DNA from: PCC-6802 sp943367755
GTDB taxonomy: Bacteria; Cyanobacteriota; Cyanobacteriia; Pseudanabaenales; Pseudanabaenaceae
Length of the DNA stretch: 64,000 bases
NCBI GenBank assembly: GCA_943367755.1
Contig: CALRKB020000014.1
Coordinates: 1-64,000 of the forward strand
Direction of reading: 5' to 3'
The notes under the pieces are model-generated. The model was given only the letters and a program-made list of their open reading frames with translations, was not told where the DNA came from and did no database searches. This document shows, one piece after another, positions 9,227 through 17,497 of this stretch (positions are counted from its first letter, which is position 1; each line of letters begins with the position of its first letter). Position numbers and translations under genes: made by a program.

Positions 9227-10567
9227 ATGGATTCAAACAAAGCTGATCTTAGTAATCTCTCCGCTAGTCAAGGGCTAGCAAAAGGTTCACCCATAGAAGT
9301 TTTAGAGCAATTCTGTGGTCGCCAAGTCACTGGTCGTATTATCTTTACTAATGAGCAGGTTAGTTGGATTGTGCGACTAGAGTCAGGTATGGTGACCTAT
9401 GTCAGCAATTCAGTCGATCCATTCGATCGCCTGGTCTGTCACATGCGTTATCTCAGTCATGAACTACCGAGTCTGACTAAAGAGTTTCGTTCTCAGGTCT
9501 GCCTTATGTTTGAGAACGCCACCGAACCAGAGGATGAAGAGACAGATGCAATGCCTGAGGATAAATCCTTGCGGACTAACGACTATGAGGCTCTATGTTG
9601 GTTAGTTAGCCAACAGCATCTTACCTCCGATCAGGCGGCTCAAATGATTAAAGCGATGATCGAAGAAGCGATCGAGCCATTATTTTGGTTAGATCAGGTG
9701 AATTACAGATTTACTAAGCACATTGGTAACCCCCTGACACTATGCAGGTTGGAGTTTCAAAATATTGCTGCCCATTGTCTGCAAAAGCTCGTGCTTTGGC
9801 AAATGTTCGCACCGCGAGTTTGGTCACCGTATCAGCGGCCTTACTTTTTTGGTCAAACTGAGCAGCAAAAAATGTTTTTACCGGAGTTACAACTGCCTCA
9901 GCAATTTAGTACGATCCTGAAAGGATTTAGCTTCCGACATCTTGCGGTTCTGTTGAACAAAGACGATATCAAAGTAGCTGGCAGTTTATTGCCGTACATA
10001 TGCGAAGAGGTTGTCATTCTGAGAGATCCACAACCACCTTTCGATCTTTTACCCAAAATTCCGTCTGTTATACCGGGAGCTTTCCAAAAATTCACTCCGC
10101 AAGTCACAGCCGTTCCCGATCTACCCGCTCGAACTACTAGCGGCGATACGGGCGATACGATGGAGAGTATGGGTTTTGCCCCGATTCGCGCTGCTAGCGA
10201 AAAGTTGTTTAAAGTTGCATGCGTCGATGATAGTCCAGTTGTTCTGGATGAAATTGGCAGATGTTTGAATGACGGCGGTTTTCAGTTATTCGCAATTAAC
10301 GATCCATTGCAAGCGTTGGCGCAGATGCTCGAAATTGACCCCCATCTAATTTTGCTAGATGACGATATGCCCAGTGTCAATGGCTACGATCTTTGTAAGC
10401 TTCTGCGCAAAAGTGCCTCGTTTAAACAAACCCCCATTATTATGATGAGCGACAATACAGGCTTTGTTGATCGCGCTAAAGCTAGGCTTTCAGGTGCTAC
10501 AGACTATCTCACCAAGCCTTTTACCCAAGAGGACTTATTAAAGCTGATTTTCCGGCATATTGCCTAG
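9227..10567 (+). CDS. PatA-like response regulator (PATAN domain + receiver)
   Basis: A 446-aa protein. The N-terminal ~110 residues form a DUF4388/PATAN-type domain (SPIEVLEQFCGRQVTGRIIF), followed by a helical middle. A receiver domain occupies ~residues 325-446, with acidic pair VDDS, phosphoacceptor in LILLDDDMP, MMS and the TKPF lysine. This PatA/PixG/LsiR-type layout is characteristic of cyanobacterial output regulators working in phototaxis-, pilus- or heterocyst-pattern pathways. There is no kinase or CheW/MCP neighbour, so its partner is encoded elsewhere. The ATG lacks a good Shine-Dalgarno, and no other start is better. Confidence 0.85.
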   Translation: MDSNKADLSNLSASQGLAKGSPIEVLEQFCGRQVTGRIIFTNEQVSWIVRLESGMVTYVSNSVDPFDRLVCHMRYLSHELPSLTKEFRSQVCLMFENATEPEDEETDAMPEDKSLRTNDYEALCWLVSQQHLTSDQAAQMIKAMIEEAIEPLFWLDQVNYRFTKHIGNPLTLCRLEFQNIAAHCLQKLVLWQMFAPRVWSPYQRPYFFGQTEQQKMFLPELQLPQQFSTILKGFSFRHLAVLLNKDDIKVAGSLLPYICEEVVILRDPQPPFDLLPKIPSVIPGAFQKFTPQVTAVPDLPARTTSGDTGDTMESMGFAPIRAASEKLFKVACVDDSPVVLDEIGRCLNDGGFQLFAINDPLQALAQMLEIDPHLILLDDDMPSVNGYDLCKLLRKSASFKQTPIIMMSDNTGFVDRAKARLSGATDYLTKPFTQEDLLKLIFRHIA

Positions 10568-10582
10568 GAATTAGCTTAATTG

Positions 10583-11332
10583 CTAAAGCAGATCGCAGTA
10601 GCCCTGTTCAATTTCAATTTGTTCTAGTATCCTCAACCCATGCGGATCGCCAAGCTTGCGTAGTGTCACTTTGGCATCGTCTTGGACGCTCAGATCTTCG
10701 TCTTCTAAAGCACCGATGAGCGCGTCTAAGGCATCATGATAGATCTCATCGTGCTGATTATCACCGCTAGCAAATCGCAATCGCAACAGCTTACTCAGAG
10801 ACCAGGCGCAATTGCTCCGTACTACGGCAACCCGATCTGACTGTAATGCTCCGGTTAAAGGCTCGATCGCGTGTAGATCTCCAAGTTGGCCGAGTGCACT
10901 GGCAGCCCATAGACGCACAGCAGCAATATCATAGGTTAAAGCGGAGATTAATGGCGTTAAGGCACGTCGATCTTTACAGGTGCCTAAGGCCCACACAATA
11001 CCCTTCCGCACATAACCGTTCCACTCCCCATCTAGTTTGCCAATCAATGGTAATACGGCAGTGGTAGAAGGATTACGCCCCAAAGCGTAGGCAGCACTAA
11101 CTCGCACAAGTGTGCAGTCATCTTGGAGTAAAGCAATCAGCAGTGGAATAGCCCGTTTGTCTTCAATTTCGCAGAAGGCTCTAGCTGCCTGCATTCTTTC
11201 TAAAACTGCTTCTGAGTTAAGCAGTGCAAGCATTTCATCTGGATCTGGACGTGGCAACTCCTCCTCTGGTCGATCCAGTGGGCTACTGAACGATGTCTCT
11301 ATATCTAGTAGGGCGATGTCTTCATCGATCAT
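10583..11332 (-). CDS. HEAT-repeat (PBS-lyase-like) protein
   Basis: A 249-aa protein of about five HEAT/PBS-lyase-type helical repeats (AIPLLIALLQDDCTLVRVSAA is a typical unit), with a short acidic N-terminus. Such repeats occur in phycobilin lyases and in assembly or scaffold proteins. Here the catalytic lyase features are not obvious, so a scaffold role is as likely. The ATG giving MIDEDIALLD is chosen because upstream in-frame codons lack a ribosome site. It converges on the PatA-like gene with a 15-base gap. Confidence 0.75.
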   Translation of the reverse strand: MIDEDIALLDIETSFSSPLDRPEEELPRPDPDEMLALLNSEAVLERMQAARAFCEIEDKRAIPLLIALLQDDCTLVRVSAAYALGRNPSTTAVLPLIGKLDGEWNGYVRKGIVWALGTCKDRRALTPLISALTYDIAAVRLWAASALGQLGDLHAIEPLTGALQSDRVAVVRSNCAWSLSKLLRLRFASGDNQHDEIYHDALDALIGALEDEDLSVQDDAKVTLRKLGDPHGLRILEQIEIEQGYCDLL

Positions 11333-11417
11333 GTTTCTTAGATTAGCGCTTAACAGTCCGCAACACAATTAGATTATGGGTTATTGTTTACCGCACAATG
11401 TTCAAATGTGCAGATGT

Positions 11418-11786
11418 TTATTCCCTTTTTCGCGTGGAGCGCTCTAACCAGGGCAAGAAGCTAATGGGTTTTCCTTGATACAGTTTGATCATGAGCCAGG
11501 TACAGGCAATAAAATATGCCGAAGTAAAAGTCCCTTCGATCAATTCCGTCGATACCTGAATGCTTTCGCCACTTTGACCACCACCCAGCATTGCATGGAT
11601 GGATAGCCAGATTAAAGCCAGCAATATTGATACTTTGCTCACATTCCTAGCTTCCTGGCTGCTGCGATCGCGACTCAAAACCATCAGCGATGGAACGACA
11701 CCAAATACAGGCACAAGACACGCATACATCCACGCCTTATTGGTAGGGGAGAAACCGATCTTGGCTTTTGTTCTCAGATTGTCCAT
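11418..11786 (-). CDS. conserved small membrane protein, function unknown
   Basis: A 122-aa protein with three predicted membrane segments (AWMYACLVPVFGVVPSLMVL, the ILLALIWLSIHAML stretch, and SAYFIACTWLMIKLY) and a basic C-terminus. I recognise no characterised family. It is separated from rpe upstream by a terminator, so it is probably transcribed alone. Confidence 0.6.
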   Translation of the reverse strand: MDNLRTKAKIGFSPTNKAWMYACLVPVFGVVPSLMVLSRDRSSQEARNVSKVSILLALIWLSIHAMLGGGQSGESIQVSTELIEGTFTSAYFIACTWLMIKLYQGKPISFLPWLERSTRKRE

Positions 11787-11892
11787 AGGTGAATTCCAAA
11801 TCTAGAACTGTCTATACATTTACGATGTATTTACTTTTGGATGTTGGTAGATATCCTAGACTAGCATTACTTCTTTGGGACTACCCAAAAAT

Positions 11893-11919
11893 AAAAAGGA
11901 GGCACATGCCCCCTTTTTT
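11893..11919 (-). terminator. rho-independent terminator after rpe
   Basis: On the minus strand, AAAAAGGGGGC, a four-base loop, then GCCTCCTTTTT forms a 10-11 bp stem followed by T-rich sequence. It lies 38 bases past the rpe stop. The stem is A/T-flanked on both sides, so it may work in either direction. Confidence 0.75.
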
Positions 11920-11956
11920 AGATTGTTGAATTTGAATTTTGAATTGCAACTAGAAT

Positions 11957-12646
11957 CTAGGCTGGAACTAGTTCTGGGCGCTTGCTATGGCGAATATCAG
12001 AAATTGCTTTGGCATAGTCGGGGGCTTTAAATACTGCCGAACCAGCCACAATCGCATTAGCACCGGCTTCTAGTACCTGCCAGGTATTGTTGCCTTTTAA
12101 ACCGCCATCAACTTCAATCCATGGGTCTAGACCGCGCTCGTCACACATACGACGCAAGGCTGCGATCTTGGGCACTACTTCAGGAATAAAGCTTTGTCCG
12201 CCAAAACCTGGGTTGACACTCATAATCAACACGAGATCGCAAAGATGCAGAACGTGCTCGATGAAGGTTAACGGGGTTGATGGGTTAAGTGAAACACCTG
12301 CCAGTTTTCCTAGTTCGCGAATTTGGCTTAAATTGCGATGCAGATGAGGGCAAGCATTATGTTCGGCATGCACGGTGATGATATCAGCCCCTGCCGCTAC
12401 AAAATCCGGCACGTATCGCTCCGGCTCCACAATCATCAGGTGCACATCTAAGATTTTGCTTGTAGTGGGACGAATTGCCTCAACAATTAAGGGACCAATT
12501 GTGATATTTGGCACAAACCGACCATCCATGACATCAACATGAATCCAATCTGCACCTGCTGCATCAACCGCACGAATTTCCTCTCCTAAACGGCTAAAGT
12601 CAGCAGATAGGATCGAAGGGGATATAACAGTGGTTTTTTGAGGCAT
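11957..12646 (-). CDS. rpe: ribulose-phosphate 3-epimerase
   Basis: A 229-aa TIM-barrel enzyme interconverting ribulose-5-phosphate and xylulose-5-phosphate in the Calvin and pentose-phosphate cycles. Signatures are SPSILSADFSRLGEE, the metal site HVDVMDGRFVPN, HLMIVEPERY and VNPGFGGQSFIP. Length is normal. It is single, with its own downstream terminator. Confidence 0.97.
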   Translation of the reverse strand: MPQKTTVISPSILSADFSRLGEEIRAVDAAGADWIHVDVMDGRFVPNITIGPLIVEAIRPTTSKILDVHLMIVEPERYVPDFVAAGADIITVHAEHNACPHLHRNLSQIRELGKLAGVSLNPSTPLTFIEHVLHLCDLVLIMSVNPGFGGQSFIPEVVPKIAALRRMCDERGLDPWIEVDGGLKGNNTWQVLEAGANAIVAGSAVFKAPDYAKAISDIRHSKRPELVPA

Positions 12647-12766
12647 ATTCGTTTTCGTAGGTAGTTATAATCACAGATTTTTTTAATTTTAACATTGGCG
12701 GAGGTGTGGAGACTACATAAGACTATCCTTGCTTGTAGGTGGCGATCACACCGCGTCCTATAATGA

Positions 12767-13036
12767 CTAGAAAATGGCTTGAGGCAGTGCTTTGAACCCT
12801 TTGTCATTGAGATCCAACGAAGGCTTCGTCGGATGATAGGAATAGGCAACCAAGCCAGCGAGCAGATTGACCAGAAAGTTGAAGCGACTGCGATGACGCG
12901 AGTGCTCAATCTGACAAATGTTTTTGAGTTGGTCATTGACAGATTCGATAATGGCCCGTTTCCGCAGCAAAATCTTGTCCATGAGCTTGATGAGGCTATT
13001 TTTCATGTTCTTTTTCCGACGAGCATTGAAACCCAC
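12767..13036 (-). pseudogene. IS982-family transposase, C-terminal fragment
   Basis: The frame contains KNSLIKLMDKILLRKRAIIE followed by SVNDQLKNICQIEHSRHRS and FNFLVNLLAGLVAYSYHPTKP, the end of the IS982 DDE domain. Only ~85 C-terminal residues remain. The rest of the transposase and the far end are missing, and there is no convincing start. It lies just outside the left edge of the tRNA-bounded island remnant, consistent with repeated insertion here. Confidence 0.8.
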
Positions 13037-13307
13037 ATTTCGCTCGTAATGGAAGTCAAAAATAATTACAACGGAAGAATGAGGATCTCAGCGATTTCAA
13101 CTTCTGCCATTCGCAATAGCCTTACCTTATTGACAAAGAGCAAATAAATGGTTTTTTGTGAAAAATCTGTGGAAGCACCACTAAACAAGCATTTTAGGTC
13201 TTAATTATTTCTTAATTATTTAAAGGTTCCATTACGGGCGGAATATCGGTTATTGTGAGGATTCACCGATTTTCATTGACCTACAGACAATAAAAATGAC
13301 CTTTCAA

Positions 13308-13354
13308 TGGGCGATACTGGATTCTAACCAGTGACATCTTCCGTGTGAAGGAAG
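13308..13354 (-). repeat. displaced 3' part of tRNA-Val(CAC); candidate attachment-site copy
   Basis: 44 of 47 bases match the T-arm, variable loop and anticodon arm of the tRNA-Val at 16054-16125, in the same orientation, with no D-arm or acceptor 5' side. Extra similarity continues beyond the tRNA 3' end (a GACCTTT motif a few bases outside). The three changes lengthen the anticodon stem into a perfect 8-bp hairpin (13335-13342 with 13350-13357). Confidence 0.7.
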
Positions 13355-13478
13355 ATGCCACAATTCCTGAAATGCTTGCAGGTTAATGGTTTTAGATGCA
13401 AACTGAAATGCTTGCGGCAATATTGCGGAAAATCATCGATTTTAAGGCTGGAGAAGTGGACTTGCTTTGCTCGATCGT
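13355..13478. other. island edge with a 12-bp direct repeat
   Basis: The gene-free stretch inside the tRNA-fragment edge holds TGAAATGCTTGC at 13368-13379 and again at 13404-13415, 36 bases apart. Spaced direct repeats beside an attachment site resemble integrase arm sites. No protein is encoded here, and no integrase is present in the remnant. Confidence 0.4.
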
Positions 13479-13931
13479 TTAATCTGCCTGCCGATCTTCT
13501 TTTTCCAAAATGTGATCGACTTTGTTCTCAATCGTATTAAGTTTCCTCAAAATAGTGGGGCGATCGCCGTCTAGGGATGCCAGCATGTTGGCTATACCTT
13601 CTGCAACACCAGAAAGTCGGATCGTGGCTTCCCTGAGTTGGGCGCGCTCTTCACTCGATCGCTCGAATTCCTCTTGGCTCCAAAGCCTGAGTTCTGCCAT
13701 GTCATCGCCCCAAGCTTGAAGGGATCGCGCATTGCTTTCCTGCAATTGTTCTATGCGTGTTAAGCGCTCGTTACTGGCAGCGATCGCTTCATTGTTTGCC
13801 GCGATCGCCTCCGCATTACTTCCCTGTAATTGCTCTATCCTGGTTAACCGTTCGTTACTGGCTGCGATCGCCGTAGTTATAGTTGAAGCAAACCTGTCTA
13901 GAGTTTCATCAGTCCAACGTTCTGTTGTCAT
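13479..13931 (-). CDS. coiled-coil protein with internal duplication
   Basis: A 150-aa, highly charged, helical protein. The block AIAASNERLTRIEQLQ occurs twice (about residues 21 and 50), showing an internal tandem duplication. The C-terminal third (ATIRLSGVAEGIANMLASLD onward) is another amphipathic helix. I know no function; similar short coiled-coil proteins occur in sets in cyanobacteria. Its ATG overlaps the preceding gene's TGA by four bases, so it is translationally coupled as the last gene of a three-gene operon. Confidence 0.65.
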   Translation of the reverse strand: MTTERWTDETLDRFASTITTAIAASNERLTRIEQLQGSNAEAIAANNEAIAASNERLTRIEQLQESNARSLQAWGDDMAELRLWSQEEFERSSEERAQLREATIRLSGVAEGIANMLASLDGDRPTILRKLNTIENKVDHILEKEDRQAD

Positions 13932-14194
13932 GGTTGCCCTCCTGGGAAGAAGGCAAACTTAGCTAAGAAACCTAGCACCGCAACGAATAACGCTCCTACA
14001 AAAGTCCATAGGCGGCCGTCCTGTGCGCGTAGTTGGAGTCTTGTATCGGTGATCTCAGTTTTGATGTCAGTGAGTTTTGTATCCGTATTTCTCTTGAGAT
14101 CCGAGATTTGGATATCAAGGCTTTTGAATTGCTCCTCTGTCTTGGCAATGTGAACATCCAGCTTTTTGTCTACGCCGTCTATTTTTTTGTCCAA
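13928..14194 (-). CDS. coiled-coil protein with C-terminal membrane anchor
   Basis: An 88-aa frame from TTG: heptad-rich KKIDGVDKKLDVHIAKTEEQ and on, then one C-terminal membrane helix (LWTFVGALFVAVLGFLAKFA). In-frame codons continue 18 residues upstream as TQATDTDIREIRDLLLG to an ATA at 14248 that overlaps the TAA of the gene before it. A classic ATGA overlap may therefore have mutated to ATAA, leaving a weak TTG start. The role is unknown. It lies between two other small genes in a tightly packed operon. Confidence 0.6.
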   Translation of the reverse strand: MDKKIDGVDKKLDVHIAKTEEQFKSLDIQISDLKRNTDTKLTDIKTEITDTRLQLRAQDGRLWTFVGALFVAVLGFLAKFAFFPGGQP

Positions 14195-14244
14195 GCCTAG
14201 GAGCAGGTCTCGAATTTCTCTGATATCAGTATCCGTGGCTTGTG

Positions 14245-14463
14245 TTATGATTCATTACCTCCCATCAATTCGCGTTGTGCCGCTTCGGTAATAACCCGTC
14301 GTAACCACGCAGATCTATTAGGTAGCGATCGCACCACAGCATCAATGTCGATAGGCACTTTGGCGGACAGGGCTATTTTGCTCAACTCCCCATCGACATC
14401 ATCATCAGACTTAAACCACGTATTTTTAAATTTTTCAGTCTGTACTGGATTGGGATTTGGCAT
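14245..14463 (-). CDS. small ribbon-helix-helix-like protein (possible antitoxin)
   Basis: A 72-aa protein with a mostly helical C-terminal half: DGELSKIALSAKVPIDIDAV then SAWLRRVITEAAQRELM. The pattern recalls RHH DNA-binding antitoxins, but the N-terminal beta strand is not clear. The ATG at 14463 (MPNPNPVQ) is chosen; in-frame codons extend further upstream. It is the first gene of the leftward three-gene operon and could regulate it. Confidence 0.5.
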   Translation of the reverse strand: MPNPNPVQTEKFKNTWFKSDDDVDGELSKIALSAKVPIDIDAVVRSLPNRSAWLRRVITEAAQRELMGGNES

Positions 14464-14532
14464 GTCTGGAGATCCAATCAATGAATAACTATAATATACC
14501 CTATAACTCGGTAGACTATAACTGAGAGCCAT

Positions 14533-14835
14533 AAACTATCTAACCCTCTTTCACAATAGTAACCACTTAGAACCTATTTGGGAATTCAAAAACTTTGCTT
14601 TTCGCAGAATTAAGCCACGGAAGAAAATAGCTTTTCGCTACCACAAGTGGTTCAAACAACAAAAAACAGTAAGTATTTATACTTTGTCAAACAGGTTTCT
14701 AGTAAGTTTTGATAACTTTGTGAAGATTTGAAGCGTAGATTAGTTAAAGTGACAATGGTAAGATACAAAATATATAAATTTTATGTTGTACAAAAAAATC
14801 TGGATGAGTTTCTAGCTACGCAAAGAGCAAAAATT
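14533..14835. other. AT-rich divergent intergenic region
   Basis: About 300 bases between the leftward coiled-coil operon and the rightward Panacea gene. In-frame codons of the rightward gene extend back to 14728, with an ATG at 14755, so part of this may be coding. I see no other gene, repeat or clear operator. Confidence 0.4.
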
Positions 14836-15318
14836 ATGCTAGATAATTTAATCTTATATTTCGTTTACAAAACCAAAGGCTTTATTACCAAAACTCAATT
14901 GGTAAAATTTTTGTATTTAGCAGATCTGTATTCTGTGAAATGGACAGGAAAACAGTTAACCCAGTTGGACTGGTATTACTATAATCATGGACCTTACGAT
15001 AAAGAAATTGAGGCTGGCTTAAGGAGGCTAGAAGGTAAGATATTTCAAAATCAAGACGGTAAGGCTATTTTGATTCAAATAGGTAACGAACCGATAGAAG
15101 TCAATGATTTTAAATTTTCTGAAGGTTTGCAATTGATGCTGGATAACATCAGAAAAGAATGGGCTGGGATATCGTCTGAGAAATTAGACGAACTATTGGA
15201 GCATGTTTATGCCACTGCGCCTATGGTTGAAGCTAAGGTGAAGTATCAACCCAAGGATGAAGCTAGACTAAATCTTAGTTTGGAACATGAAAAGCTTCTA
15301 GAAGAATTAGGGGTTTAG
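14836..15318 (+). CDS. Panacea-domain (DUF4065) antitoxin, PanA-like
   Basis: A 160-aa protein with the Panacea (SocA-like, DUF4065) pattern: ITKTQLVKFLYLADLYSVKW, then the LDWYYYNHGPYDKEIEAGLR motif. Panacea proteins are a broad antitoxin family (PanAT systems) that neutralise unrelated toxins encoded beside them. The next gene is a PemK/MazF-like toxin frame beginning 2 bases after this stop, the expected bicistronic order. I chose ATG 14836, where the domain begins; an ATG at 14755 would add 27 residues. The gene looks intact while its toxin is not. Confidence 0.72.
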   Translation: MLDNLILYFVYKTKGFITKTQLVKFLYLADLYSVKWTGKQLTQLDWYYYNHGPYDKEIEAGLRRLEGKIFQNQDGKAILIQIGNEPIEVNDFKFSEGLQLMLDNIRKEWAGISSEKLDELLEHVYATAPMVEAKVKYQPKDEARLNLSLEHEKLLEELGV

Positions 15319-15319
15319 T

Positions 15320-15926
15320 GTGGCAGGAAAGCGTCCCCGTCAGGGGTGGGTTTATATGATTAGCCCTTTAAGGATATCTCTCCGATGTGCGTATGGACAT
15401 CAGCATATTTACAATTTAGATGCTTTGGAAGAAGTAGATTGCCAGACGAGTTCATGTAATCATAAAATCAACTCTAGTAGAGTCTTTCGGGGTACTCATC
15501 CTCATAATTATTTGGACAAGTGATGAGTTCCAAGATGAGTCTGGCTTTATTCAAACTTACACAACTATTCCTTTAACTTCACAAACCACCTTTTCAGGTT
15601 TGCCAACGACTTATCCTATCACTAACACTACAAAGAATGGTTTAGATAAGAAGTCCTATGCTCTCGTACATCAAGTCTCTACAGTGGATGGGCATTGTTT
15701 TAAGGATGCTTCTGGCAATTGGTTAGATCGCATGGGACAGTTAGACCCTACGGATAAAGAAGAGATTGAAAGACGACTGAAATATTTCTTTGAGTTTGAT
15801 AATAGCCCTGATGAGGATTGGTTCAAGCAAAATGCTTCTCTAGAACTTGTGCAAAAGATTTTTGGCTATTTGCCTACCTCTGAGAAGAACAAAACCTTAG
15901 AAACCTTATTAAAAGATCTAGAGTAA
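15320..15926 (+). pseudogene. PemK/MazF-like toxin disrupted by one extra base
   Basis: The frame from GTG 15320 gives KRPRQGWVYMISPLRISLRC to RVFRGTHPHNYLDK and a stop. The neighbouring frame continues WTSDEFQDESGFIQTYTTIP, then FSGLPTTYPI, SYALVHQV and LDRMGQL, the conserved PemK/MazF core. Removing one C near 15501-15504 joins the halves as THPIIIWTSDEF. The repaired protein would be ~201 aa, with an N-terminal Cys-containing extension (RCAYGHQHIY, DCQTSSC). A toxin lost by frameshift beside an intact antitoxin is the usual tolerated decay. Programmed +1 frameshifting or a sequencing error are the alternatives. Confidence 0.72.
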
Positions 15927-15932
15927 GGTTCA

Positions 15933-16026
15933 ATGATAATGACTTTCCCTAAGTATGAGAGCTATAAAGATGGTGAAGTGGTTAGGGGAAATTCCTAGTC
16001 TATTCGTAACACTACCTGAGTTTTAA
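15933..16026 (+). pseudogene. HsdS (type I restriction specificity subunit) N-terminal relic
   Basis: MTFPKYESYKD followed one frame over by VKWLGEIPS matches the near-universal HsdS opening FPKYESYKDSGVEWLGEIP. The frame shifts after ~12 codons and ends at a TAA 28 bases before the tRNA-Val 3' end. No target-recognition domain remains. This suggests a restriction system once occupied the island, later deleted up to the tRNA. Confidence 0.65.
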
Positions 16027-16053
16027 AACGTCTTAGCGACCTTTACTCATGAA

Positions 16054-16125
<72 letters not shown>

Positions 16126-16176
16126 GTAGGTTTACGATCATAGCAAAGATTAGCTGGATGTAACCTGCAAACTTCG

Positions 16177-17136
16177 TTAGATCTCGACTACCTGATTTGT
16201 ACGTGCGGATTTTTCGGCGGCGCAGCCAACTGCCAGGGCATGCAACGCACTCGCTGGGGTCACATATAAAGGTGCGCCCGCGAACAGATGTGCTAAGACA
16301 TTCTCGGTATCCTTTTTAAATAACCCTCTAGATGGCTCTGCGGATAAGGTTTCCTCCCCATCGGCAGTAATCAATTTACCTGCTTCTGCTTCAAATAAAA
16401 TTGCGCCATCACTGCCCTGAATCTCTAGCGATCGCTCGGGTTTCCAAACGCTCTCACCTTTACTGTAGCCAACATCGGCAATCAGCCCATTGGAGAACTG
16501 GAGTTGAGCATTACAAACACAGGAAGTGAATTGTTTGGGTAAGTGCAATCCTGCATAGCACAGTTGGCATGAAACGTTCTTGACAAGGCCAAACATGGCG
16601 GTGAGTCTGTGAATGCGAGATACTGCTGCGATTAAAGGGAAGCCAAACAAATCGGGCATATACGTCCACTTATCGGGAGCAGGTCTTTGGGGATTTTGCG
16701 TCACATAGCGGGCATAGAAAGGCGTGCCAATCTTGGATAGAGATTCTACGGTGGCTTGATGTACTCCACCTAGGAGTTCGATATGCTCGACATGCAGCAG
16801 CAACTGCTTCTGTTGGGCTAGTTGTACTAGATCTTCTGCTTCAGCTAGATTGAACGATAGTGGATACTCGACAATCACATGCTTGCCGCATCGTAGGGCT
16901 TGGGAGACTACCGTACTGTGGTCGCGATTGATGTTAGCAACAACCACTAGGTCTATATCTGGACGGATAACTAATTCCGACCAATATTCATGGGCTTCCA
17001 TCCCAAAGGCTTGGGCAATTTCTTTTGCCTTGTCCAGGCTACCAGCGATCGCTTTTAGCTGTACCCTTTTATCTTGCGAAAAAATCTCCGCACGGAGCTT
17101 GGCGACAAAACCAGTACCAACAATACCAATTCTCAA
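16177..17136 (-). CDS. bvdR: biliverdin reductase (Gfo/Idh/MocA family)
   Basis: A 319-aa NAD(P)H-dependent oxidoreductase. The N-terminal Rossmann motif is GIVGTGFVAKLRAEIF. The cyanobacterial BvdR signatures follow: VEYPLSFNLAEAE, HVEHIELLGGVHQA and NPQRPAPDKWTYMPDLFGFP. It reduces biliverdin IXa to bilirubin, which in cyanobacteria affects phycobilisome and chlorophyll metabolism. Length fits. It lies downstream of a small membrane-protein gene on the same strand, with a 17-base gap. Confidence 0.88.
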   Translation of the reverse strand: MRIGIVGTGFVAKLRAEIFSQDKRVQLKAIAGSLDKAKEIAQAFGMEAHEYWSELVIRPDIDLVVVANINRDHSTVVSQALRCGKHVIVEYPLSFNLAEAEDLVQLAQQKQLLLHVEHIELLGGVHQATVESLSKIGTPFYARYVTQNPQRPAPDKWTYMPDLFGFPLIAAVSRIHRLTAMFGLVKNVSCQLCYAGLHLPKQFTSCVCNAQLQFSNGLIADVGYSKGESVWKPERSLEIQGSDGAILFEAEAGKLITADGEETLSAEPSRGLFKKDTENVLAHLFAGAPLYVTPASALHALAVGCAAEKSARTNQVVEI

Positions 17137-17153
17137 AATTTAGTTATCCTGGA

Positions 17154-17423
17154 CTAAGATAGGCGGCGGAGCTTGGATGGGGGTAAACTTAGACGTTTCT
17201 TGATCTTGACTCGAAAAATGCGCTTGCCTGCGATCGTATTTGCCCAAACAGCAATTTTATTCCAGACGTTTTCCGAAATGTAGCGATTGCACACGCTAGC
17301 TAGGGCAATAACTAGCGCGATCGGGAAAATGGCATCCAAAGAATTACCATCGCGACTACCCACTAATAGGCAGACTACAGAGGTAATCAGGGACGAGACC
17401 AGAAGGAACTGGAATTTAGTCAT
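17154..17423 (-). CDS. small membrane protein, unknown function
   Basis: An 89-aa protein with two N-terminal hydrophobic helices (FLLVSSLITSVVCLLVG; AIFPIALVIALASVC) and a strongly basic tail (KRIFRVKIKKRLSLPPSKLR). No family is recognised. The 17-base gap to bvdR suggests cotranscription. Confidence 0.55.
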   Translation of the reverse strand: MTKFQFLLVSSLITSVVCLLVGSRDGNSLDAIFPIALVIALASVCNRYISENVWNKIAVWANTIAGKRIFRVKIKKRLSLPPSKLRRLS

Positions 17424-17497
17424 AACTGGGTACTGACCAATAACATAACGGTGCTTAAGTGCCTAAGTATATATTATTCCCTTATTACAGGCTTTAG

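Noticed and set aside
9227..9290. earlier start of the PatA-like gene
   Set aside because: An overlapping frame from 8784 is in another phase and is a shadow of yajQ; the ATG at 9227 matches where the domain begins.
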